Below are positions 37,902-48,276 of a stretch of DNA of 64,000 nt, in pieces. Location: positions 126,501 to 190,500 of the forward strand of contig NC_059504.1 of NCBI RefSeq assembly GCF_914767665.1, read 5' to 3'. The notes beneath the pieces were generated by a model that saw only the letters and a program-made list of their open reading frames with translations, ran no database searches and was not told the DNA's origin. The position numbers were made by a program, and so were the translations under genes. Source of the stretch: Harmonia axyridis (lineage: Eukaryota > Arthropoda > Insecta > Coleoptera > Coccinellidae). The stretch's first letter is position 1; every line of letters starts with the position of its first letter.

Positions 37902-40900
37902 TCACAGCAAATATCTTAAAAGAGAGTTCATAAGGAAATAAGAAATTGCTAATATAGTAATAATCAACATAAATATTCCAGAATATCCCACAAATAACAC
38001 CACCTCTTTATCTTCTTCTTTTCGACATCTATTGCACAGGTGAATCTAAAAGAATAAAACTTATATCAATCTATTTGTGAAGAACACCGAAAATTGATCA
38101 TTTAAAAATTGAATTTTGTAGGATAATTTCCAAGTTTTTGTTGAGTTCCTACAATGCCTAAGTGGTGTAATTTTCGGGGCTATCGTGTCCTAAGTAGCCC
38201 CTTACCTCTACGCCTATGAAGATAGGGACTATTTAAACCCATTTCCTGGTTTTCCAGACTTTCATTCACAAAAAAGGTACCCTTCATAAACGCAATATAA
38301 AATATTATCCAGAAATTAAACACTTATTGTCCCAACTCCTTCAGAATTTATAAAAATAAATGAAAAAAATTTAATTCTGCAGTCTGTATCTCCAAAATTA
38401 GTCAAGATGAAAAACTCACTGGGAAGAACTTCTTATTTTATCTAGAACTACCACTTCATAAAATTATAACCTAGATTCTTGAATCCCCCTGTATATTGTC
38501 CAATGGAATACCTACCCATCCTCCATTGGATGTAATCCATTCTGCCACCCTGTCTTCTAATAACTCAGCCATCCCATCTGCCACTCTGCTGACATTCTCA
38601 GCGTTTCCAGTCTTGATCGAATCCACTGCCAAACCACCAGCCACGCAAAAAATGGCTATGACTTTTCCCCAAGTGGGTTCAGCTCGGAATATCTCGTGGC
38701 CCACCGCAACCATTATTTCCGCAACTTCGTCCATTTTTTCTGTGCAATGTAGCTGCCTCGCTATGTTCGTGTAAAGATTCGAATACATCCTTTCCAATTC
38801 TAAGCAAGACTGAAGGAGGTAAGGAAATATTTCTTTCGCTATGTTCTCGTGAATTGAAGAAGATCCTAACATGATCTGTGGTCGGATCAGACCTATCTTT
38901 CTTCTGAAGAGGCCGGCCCTCTTCAGTCTGTTTCTGATGTACATGTTGCAGAGAGTTCTTCCAGCTAGGATCACCTGAAATTTTAAATTTGATGGTAGGT
39001 ATTTATAACATAATGTATCTAGTTAGTCTAGACCGGTTCTATGGATGAAATAAATGTATAAGTATTATTTAGAGGCCCTTCTAAATAGCTTTAACAGGGT
39101 TAGAATCATTTGTAGGGTCTCTAAAATAATTTTAGTACAAGGTTAGAGCAATTAAGAGGGCGTCTAAATAGTTCTAACCCAGTATTAGTTCTATTATTAT
39201 TATTATTTCTAAATAGTTCCGACAGGGTTAGACTCATTTGAATGGCCTCTAAAACAATTTTAGTACAGGGTAAGAGCAATTAGGAGGTCGTCTGAATAGT
39301 TCTAACTTTTTAATAGTACTATTTAGAGGCCTTCTAAATAGTTCTGACAGGGTTAGACTCATTTGAATGGCCTCTAAAATAATTTTAGTACAGATTAACA
39401 GCAATTAGGAGGCCGTCTAAATAGTTCAAACTTGTTATTAGTACTATTAAGAGGCCTTCTAAATAGATCTGACAGGGCTTAGACTCATTTGAATGGCCTC
39501 TAAAATAATTTTGGTACAGATTAACAGCAATTAGGAGGCCGTCTAAATAGTTCAAACTTGTTATTAGTACTATTAAGAGGCCTTCTAAATAGTTCTGACA
39601 GGGTTAGACTCATTTGAATGGCCTCTAAAATAATTTTGGTACAGGGTAAGAGCAATTAGGAGGTCGTCTAAATAGTTCTAACTTTTTATTAGTACTATTT
39701 AGAGGCCTTCTAAAAAGTTCTGACAGGGTTAGACTCATTTGAATGGCCTCTAAAATAATTTTAGTACAGATTAACAGCAATTAGGAGGCCGTCTAAATAG
39801 TTCTAATTTTTTATTAGTACTATTTAGAGGCCCTCTAAATAGTTCTGACAGGGTTAGACTCATTTGAATGGCCTCTAAAATAATTTTAGTACAGATTAAC
39901 AGCAATTAGGAGGCCGTCTAAATAGTTCTAATTTTTTATTAGTACTATTTAGAGGCCCTCTAAATAGTTCTGACAGGGTTAGACTCATTTGAATGGCCTC
40001 TAAAATAATTTTAGTACAGATTGACAGCAATTAGGAGGCCGTCTAAATAGTTCTAATTTTTTATTAGTACTATTTAGAGGCCCTCTAAATAGTTCTGACA
40101 GGGTTAGACTCATTTGAATGGCCTCTAAAATAATTTTAGTACAGATTAACAGCAATTAGGAGGCCGTCTAAATAGTTCTAATTTTTTATTAGTACTATTT
40201 AGAGGCCTTCTAAAAAGTTCTGACAGGGTTAGACTCATTTGAATGGCCTCTAAAATAATTTTAGTACAGATTAACAGCAATTAGGAGGCCGTCTAAATAG
40301 TTCTAATTTTTTATTAGTACTATTTAGAGGCCCTCTAAATAGTTCTGACAGGGTTAGACTCATTTGAATGGCCTCTAAAATAATTTTAGTACAGATTAAC
40401 AGCAATTAGGAGGCCGTCTAAATAGTTCAAACTTGTTATTAGTACTATTAAGAGGCCTTCTAAAAAGTTCTGACAGGGTTAGACTCATTTGAATGGCCTC
40501 TAAAATAATTTTAGTACAGATTAACAGCAATTAGGAGGCCGTCTAAATAGTTCTAATTTTTTATTAGTACTATTTAGAGGCCTTCTAAAAAGTTCTGACA
40601 GGGTTAGACTCATTTGAATGGCCTCTAAAATAATTTTAGTACAGATTAACAGCAATTAGGAGGCCGTCTAAATAGTTCTAATTTTTTATTAGTACTATTT
40701 AGAGGCCCTCTAAATAGTTCTGACAGGGTTAGACTCATTTGAATGGCCTCTAAAATAATTTTAGTACAGGGTAAGAGCAATTAGGAGGTCGTCTGAATAG
40801 TTCTAACTTTTTAATAGTACTATTTAGAGGCCTTCTAAATAGTTCTGACAGGGTTAGACTCATTTGAATGGCCTCTAAAATAATTTTAGTACAGATTAAC

Positions 40901-43900
40901 AGCAATTAGGAGGCCGTCTAAATAGTTCAAACTTGTTATTAGTACTATTAAGAGGCCTTCTAAAAAGTTCTGACAGGGTTAGACTCATTTGAATGGCCTC
41001 TAAAATAATTTTAGTACAGATTAACAGCAATTAGGAGGCCGTCTAAATAGTTCTAATTTTTTATTAGTACTATTTAGAGGCCCTCTAAATAGTTCTGACA
41101 GGGTTAGACTCATTTGAATGGCCTCTAAAATAATTTTAGTACAGATTAACAGCAATTAGGAGGCCGTCTAAATAGTTCTAATTTTTTATTAGTACTATTT
41201 AGAGGCCTTCTAAAAAGTTCTGACAGGGTTAGACTCATTTGAATGGCCTCTAAAATAATTTTAGTACAGATTAACAGCAATTAGGAGGCCGTCTAAATAG
41301 TTCTAATTTTTTATTAGTACTATTTAGAGGCCCTCTAAATAGTTCTGACAGGGTTAGACTCATTTGAATGGCCTCTAAAATAATTTTAGTACAGGGTAAG
41401 AGCAATTAGGAGGTCGTCTAAATAGTTCTAACTTTTTATTAGTACTATTTAGAGGCCTTCTAAAAAGTTCTGACAGGGTTAGACTCATTTGAATGGCCTC
41501 TAAAATAATTTTAGTACAGATTAACAGCAATTAGGAGGCCGTCTAAATAGTTCTAATTTTTTATTAGTACTATTTAGAGGCCCTCTAAATAGTTCTGACA
41601 GGGTTAGACTCATTTGAATGGCCTCTAAAATAATTTTAGTACAGATTAACAGCAATTAGGAGGCCGTCTAAATAGTTCTAATTTTTTATTAGTACTATTT
41701 AGAGGCCTTCTAAATAGTTCTGACAGGGGTTAGACTCATTTGAATGGCCTCTAAAATAATTTTAGTACAGATTAATAACAGCAATTAGGAAGCCGTCTAA
41801 ATAGTTCAAACTTGTTATTAGTACTATTGAGAGGCCTTCTAAATAGATCTGACAGGGCTTAGACTCATTTGAATGGCCTCTAAAATAATTTTGGTACAGA
41901 TTAACAGCAATTAGGAGGCCGTCTAAATAGTTCTAACTTTTTATTAGTACTATTTAGAGGCCTTCTAAAAAGTTCTGACAGGGTTAGACTCATTTGAATG
42001 GCTTCTAAAATAATTTTAGTACAGGGTAAGAGCAATTAGGTGGTCGTCTAAATAGTTCTAACTTTTTATTAGTACTATTTAGAGGCCTTCTAAATAGTTC
42101 TGACAGGGTTAGACTCATTTGAATGGCCTCTAAAATAATTTTAGTACAGGGTAAGAGCAATAAGGTGGTCGTCTAAATAGTTCTAACTTTTTATTAGTAC
42201 TATTTAGATACCTTCTAAATAGTTCTGACAGGGTTAGACTCATTTGAATGGCCTCTAAAATAATTTTAGTACAGGGTAAGAGCAATTAGGTGGTCGTCTA
42301 AATAGTTCTAACTTTTTATTAGTACTATTTAGGGGCCTTCTAAATAGTTCTGACAGGGGTTAGACTCATTTGAATGGCCTCTAAAATAATTTTAGTACAG
42401 GGTAAGAGCAATTAGGAGGTCGTCTAAATAGTTCTAACTTTTTGTTAGTACTATTTAGAGGCCTTCTAAATAGTTCTGACAGGGGTTAGACTCATTTGAA
42501 TGGCCTCTAAAATAATTTTAGTACAGATTAACAGCAATTAGGAGGCCGTCTAAATAGTTCTAATTTTTTATTAGTACTATTTAGAGGCCTTCTAAATAGT
42601 TCTGACAGGGTTAGACTCATTTGAATGGCCTCTAAAGTAATTTTAGTACAGGGTAAGAGCAATTAGGTGGTCGTCTAAATAGTTCTAACTTTTTATTAGT
42701 ACTATTTAGAGGCCTTCTAAATAGTTCTGACAGGGTTAGACTCATTTGAATGGCCTCTAAAATAATTTTAGTACAGGGTAAGAGCAATTAGGTGGTCATC
42801 TAAATAGTTCTAACTTTTTATTAGTACTATTTAGAGGCCTTCTAAATAGTTCTGACAGGGTTAGACTCATTTGAATGGCCTCTAAAATAATTTTAGTACA
42901 GGGTAAGAGCAATTAGGTGGTCGTCTAAATAGTTCTAACTTTTTATTAGTACTATTTAGAGGCCTTCTAAATAGTTCTGCCAGGGGTTAGACTCATTCGA
43001 ATGGCCTCTAAAATAATTTTAGTACAGATTAACAGCAATTAGGAGGCCGTCTAAATAGTTCTAACTTTTTATTAGTACTATTTAGAGGCCTTCTAAATAG
43101 TTCTGACAGGGTTAGACTCATTTGAATGGCCTCTAAAATAATTTTAGTACAGATAAGAGCAATTAGGTGGTCGTCTAAATAGTTCTAACTTTTTATTAGT
43201 ACTATTTAGAGGCCTTCTAAATGGTTCTGACAGGGTTAGACTCATTTGAATGGCCTCTAAAATAATTTTAGTACAGGGTAAGAGCAATTAGGTGGTCGTC
43301 TAAATAGTTCTAACTTTTTATTAGTACTATTTAGAGGCCTTCTAAATAGATCTGACAGGGGTTAGACTCATTTGAATGGCCTCTAAAATAATTTTAGTAC
43401 TGGGTAAGAGCAATTAGGAGGTCGTCTAAATAGTTCTAACTTTTTATTAGTACTATTTAGAGGCCTTCTAAATAGTTCTGACAGGGTTAGACTCATTTGA
43501 ATGGCCTCTAAAATAATTTTAGTACAGGGTAAGAGCAATTAGATGGTCGTCTAAATAGTTCTAACTTTTTATTAGTACTATTTAGAGGCCTTCTAAATAG
43601 TTCTGACAGGGTTAGACCCATTTGAATGGCCTCTAAAATAATTTTGGTACAAGGTAAGAGCAATTAGGAGGTCGTCCAAATAGTTCTAACTTTTTATTAG
43701 TACTATTTAGAGGCCTTCTAAATAGTTCTGACAGGGTTAGACCCATTTGAATGGCCTCTAAAATAATTTTGGTACAGGGTAAGAGCAATTAGGAGGCCGT
43801 CTAAATAGTTCTAACTTTTTATTAGTACTATTTAGAGGCCTTCAAAATAGTTCTGACAGGGTTAGACTCATTTGAATGGCCTCTAAAATAATTTTAGTAC

Positions 43901-46900
43901 AGGGTAAGAGCAATTAGGAGGTCGTCTAAATAGTTCTAACTTTTTATTAGTACTATTTAGAGGCCTTCTAAATAGTTCTGACAGGGTTAGACCCATTTGA
44001 ATGGCCTCTAAAATAATTTTGGTACAGATTAACAGCAATTAGGAGGCCGTCTAAATAGTTCTAACTTTTTATTAGTACTATTTAGAGGCCTTCTAAATAG
44101 TTCTGACAGGGTTAGACTCATTTGAATGGCCTCTAAAATAATTTTAGTACAGGGTAAGAGCAATTAGGAGGTCGTCTAAATAGTTCTAACTTTTTATTAG
44201 TACTATTTAGAGGCCTTCTAAATAGTTCTGACAGGGGTTAAACTCATTTGAATGGCCTCTAAAATAATTTTAGTACAGATTAACAGCAATTAGGAGGCCA
44301 TCTAAATAGTTCTAACTTTTATTAGTACTATTAAGAGGCCTTCTAAATAGTTCTGACAGGGTTAGACTCATTTGAATGGCCTCTAAAATAATTTTAGTAC
44401 AGGGTAAGAGCAATTAGGTGGTCGTCTTAATAGTTCTAACTTTTTATTAGTACTATTAAGAGGCCTTCTAAATAGTTCTGACAGGGTTAGACTCATTTGA
44501 ATGGCCACTAAAATAATTTTAGTACAGGGTAAGAGCAATTAGGTGGTCGTCTAAATAGTTCTAACTTTTTATTAGTACTATTTAGAGGCCTTCTAAATAG
44601 TTCTGACAGGGTTAGACTCATTTGAATGGCCTCTAAAATAATTTTAGTACAGGGTAAGAGCAATTAGGAGGTCGTCTAAATAGTTCTAACTTTTTATTAG
44701 TACTATTTAGAGGCCTTCTAAATAGTTCTGACAGGGTTAGACTCATTTGAATGGCCTCTAAAATAATTTTAGTACAGGGTAAGAGCAGTTAGGTGGTCGT
44801 CTAAATAGTTCTAACTTTTTATTAGTACTATTTAGAGGCCTTCTAAATAGTTCTGACAGGTTTAGACTCATTTGAATGGCCTCTAAAATAATTTTAGTAC
44901 AGGGTAAGAGCAATTAGGAGGTCGTCTTAATAGTTCTAACTTTTTATTAGTACTATTTAGAGGCCTTCTAAATAGTTCTGACAGGGATAGACTCATTTGA
45001 ATGGCCTCTAAAATAATTTTAGTACAGGGTAAGAGCAATTAGGAGGTCGTCTAAATAGTTCTAACTTTTTATTAGTACTATTTAGAGGCCTTCTAAATAG
45101 TTCTGACAGGGGTTAAACTCATTTGAATGGCCTCTAAAATAATTTTAGTACAGGGTAAGAGCAATTAGGAGGTCGTCTAAATAGTTCTAACTTTTTATTA
45201 GTACTATTTAGAGGCCTTCTAAATAGTTCTGACAGGGGTTAAACTCATTTGAATGGCCTCTAAAATAATTTTAGTACAGAGCAAGAGCAATTAGGAGGTC
45301 GTCTAAATAATTCTAACTTTTTATTAGTACTATTTAGAAGCCTTCTAAATAGTTCCAACAGGGTTAGACTCATTTGAAGGGCCTCCAAAATAACTTTAGT
45401 AAGGGGTTAGAGCAATTAAGAGGCCGCCTAAATAGTTCTAACCCTGTAATAGTACTATTTAGAGGCCCTTTCAAATAGTCTAACAGGGTAAGAGGCATTT
45501 GAATGGTCTCTAAAATAATTTTAGTACAGCTTCTAAATATTTCTAACCCTGTAGTAGTACCTACTATTTAGAGGCCGTTATAAATATTTAAAAGAGGGTT
45601 AGAATCATTTGAAGGGCCTCTAAGATAATTTTAGTACAGTTTTTATAGAAATTAAGAGGGCTTCTAAATAGTTCTTACCCTGTATTAGTACTATTAAGGG
45701 GCCCTTCTAAATGGTTCAAACGGAGTTAGAATCATTCGGAGGGCCTCTAAAATAATTTTAGTACAGGGTAAGAGCGATTAAGAGGGCATCCAAATAGTTC
45801 TAACCCTCTACTAAAATTATTTTAGAGTCCCTTCGAATTAGTCTAACCCTGTTAGTACTATTAAGAAGGCCTCTAAATAGTACTTATACAGAGTTAGAAC
45901 TATTTAGAGTATTTAGACGGCCTCCTAATTGCTCTTAATCTGTACTAAAATTATTTTAGAGGCCATTCAAATGGGTCTAACCCTGTCAGAACTATTTAGA
46001 AGGCCTCTAAATAGTACTAATAAAAAGTTAGAACTATTTAGACGACCTCCTAATTGCTCTTACCCTGTACTAAAATTATTTTAGAGGCCATTCAAATGAG
46101 TCTAACCCTGTCAGAACTATTTTGAAGGCCTCTAAATAGTACTAATAAAAAGTTAGAACTATTTAGACGGCCTCCTAATTGCTCTTACCCTGTACCAAAA
46201 TTATTTTAGAGGCCATTCAAATGGGTCTAACCCTGTCAGAACTATTTAGAAGGCCTCTAAATAGTACTAATAAAAAGTTAGAACTATTTAGACGACCTCC
46301 TAATTGCTCTTTCCCTGTACTAAAATTATTTTAGAGGCCATTCAAATGAGTCTAACCCTGTCAGAACTATTCAGAAGGCCTCTAAATAGTACTAATAAAA
46401 AGTAAGAACTATTTAGACGACCTCCTAATTGCTCTTGCTCTATACTAAAATTATTTTAGAGGCCATTCAAATGGGTCTAACCCTGTCAGAACTATTTAGA
46501 AGGCCTCTAAATAGTACTAATAAAAAGTTAGAACTATTTAGACGACCTCCTAATTGCTCTTACCCTGTACTAAAATTATTTTAGAGGCCATTCAAATGAG
46601 TCTAACCCTGTCAGAACTATTTTGAAGGCCTCTAAATAGTACTAATAAAAAGTTAGAACTATTTAGACGGCCTCCTAATTGCTCTTACCCTGTACCAAAA
46701 TTATTTTAGAGGCCATTCAAATGGGTCTAACCCTGTCAGAACTATTTAGAAGGCCTCTAAATAGTACTAATAAAAAGTTAGAACTATTTGGACGACCTCC
46801 TAATTGCTCTTACCCTGTACCAAAATTATTTTAGAGGCCATTCAAATGGGTCTAACCCTGTCAGAACTATTTAGAAGGCCTCTAAATAGTACTAATAAAA

Positions 46901-47562
46901 AGTTAGAACTATTTGGACGACCTCCTTATTGCTCTTACCCTGTACTAAAATTATTTTAGAGGCCATTCAAATGAGTCTAACCCTGTCAGAACTATTTTGA
47001 AGGCCTCTAAATAGTACTAATAAAAAGTTAGAACTATTTAGACGACCTCCTAATTGCTCTTACCCTGTACCAAAATTATTTTAGAGGCCATTCAAATGAG
47101 TCTAACCCTGTCAGAACTATTTAGAAGGCCTCTAAATAGTACTAATAAAAAGTTAGAACTATTTAGACGACCTCCTAATTGCTCTTACCCTGTACTAAAA
47201 TTATTTTAGAGGCCATTCAAATGAGTCTAACCCCTGTCAGATCTATTTAGAAGGCCTCTAAATAGTACTAAATACTCTGTATTAGAACTAAAAAAATTAA
47301 CAATTATTATTATTACCTCTTGGGAAGGAGCAACTGAAGTCCTCCATCCAATAGTTGTGGATAATTTCCTAGAAACGACATCGCCTACATTACTAAAACG
47401 ACGTTTATTTACTATAAAAGCAGACTGAAGGCGATCTGTGTTAAGGGCAGCAGGTGTGCTAAATTTTCTACCACCAAAAGCCCTTTTCCCGATCTTGTTT
47501 CTGCTATTGAAGGTCTCGAATAATCTTTTGTTTATTTGATCGCTGATTACATCATTGTCCAT
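37902..47562 (-). CDS. BOK-type Bcl-2 family protein, C-terminally anchored
   Basis: Three coding exons join in frame to 282 residues: 47562-47317 (82 codons), 38974-38516 (153 codons) and 38045-37902 (47 codons plus stop). Exon 2 carries the Bcl-2 fold: the BOK-like NIARQL segment after helix 2, BH1 with TWGKVIAIFCVAGGLAVD (about residues 183-200) and the start of BH2 with WITSNGGW (228-235). The last exon gives a membrane anchor (about 251-274) with a short tail, as expected for insect Buffy/Debcl and vertebrate BOK proteins that act at ER or mitochondrial membranes in apoptosis control. The N-terminus is long and basic, also as in fly homologues. The canonical Gly-Asp of BH3 is missing (LLQSCLELE at about 134-143). 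The start is preceded by an acceptor at 47,586, so a 5' untranslated exon lies upstream. Read-through at the exon 2 donor would end at 38,471 without the anchor. I cannot tell Buffy from Debcl. Confidence 0.92.
38400..38495. mobile_element. Half MITE beside the splice donor of BOK-type exon 2
   Basis: On the minus strand this reads ATACAGGGGGATTC, then GGTTATAATTTTATGAAGTG, then GTTCTAGATAAAATAAGAAG, matching the left arm of the MITE at 19,004-19,186 over about 80 bases. Only one arm was recognised. It starts about 21 bases after the exon 2 splice donor and contains the stop codon met on read-through. Confidence 0.65.
39064..47268. repeat. 125-bp satellite array filling a BOK-type intron
   Basis: The array has roughly 65 tandem units of 125 bp (spacings 125-126 measured at 39,350, 39,475, 39,601, 39,726 and 39,851). 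Each contains GACAGGGTTAGACTCATTTG, GGCCTCTAAAATAATTTTAG and GTCTAAATAGTTCTAA. About 54 units (39,064-45,805) lie in one orientation and about 12 (45,808-47,268) in the opposite one. Units at both outer edges and near the strand switch are diverged; inner ones are nearly identical. The array ends about 90 bases from the exon 2 acceptor and about 50 from the exon 1 donor, so it is essentially the whole intron. No open frame of interest exists in it. Confidence 0.95.
45806..47268 (-). repeat. Inverted arm of the 125-bp satellite
   Basis: From about 45,806 the units are reverse complements of those to the left (AAGGCCTCTAAATAGTACTA, CCATTCAAATGAGTCTAACC). About 12 units are present. Most are of the type whose forward form reads CAGGGTAAGAGCAATTAGG, which is also the common type at 42,000-45,300. 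The arms can pair over more than 1.4 kb in a single transcript. Confidence 0.93.
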
Positions 47563-47585
47563 CAGGTTTGTTGCTCGTTCCAACC

Positions 47586-48276
47586 CTGAAAACGAACGAT
47601 ATCGTTGAATATGCGGAGAAAATTTTAGGCAAAAAAAGAACACTAAATGAAGATTTATGTTCGGTGAGATAACAGGATGAAAGAAATGAAAGTTAGTTGT
47701 CACCAAACGCACCATTTTGCATAAAGAAATCAATCAAGACCGTTATTCTCACACGATTTGAAAGAATCGAATTGTTGATAACACTTTGATTGACCACTTT
47801 ACAACTTCGAATTCGGGTAACATAAGTCACGATTGTTCAATGTTCATACATAGGCGTAGACTAGACAATGCCACCAAAAAGGTTTACTATGGACGTGAAA
47901 AGATTTCATATTGAGATTGTTAATATTCCTATAATATTATATGAAAAGCTCGCTTTTGAAATGAGTTGCTGTCGAGGTATAGTCACTGGAAAAAATTGGT
48001 GTAAATGAATCTTCATTCGAAGAATATCAATGTGAATTTATATTTCACAAGATTTTGCCCCTAAAAGTCTTATTTAAATAATGATAAATTTTTTAGTTTC
48101 ATTCGATTTTGTTGATTTTACCTTTGTGAGGAAATGTAAATTTGGCAAATTTTTTCGGTGAGCCAATACAAGTACGTACGCCACTGCAATATATGTCCCC
48201 AATAACACCCGAAAACAGATATAACTTCCGAAAATCGAACTTCTTCAGATACTCTAATCCATACATTGTGATCGAA
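47586..48276. promoter_or_regulatory. Divergent promoter region, BOK-type and ZP genes
   Basis: The BOK-type gene (minus) and the ZP gene (plus) start on opposite sides of this 0.7 kb stretch, which must hold the 5' untranslated exon of the BOK-type gene and promoters for one or both. No TATA box or clear initiator could be assigned. The plus-strand frame from 48,142 runs into the ZP signal peptide but its first 45 residues look non-coding. Confidence 0.45.

Noticed and set aside
39064..47268. CRISPR-like regular spacing
   Set aside because: Units are contiguous 125-mers with no unique spacers, inside a eukaryotic intron. This is a satellite.
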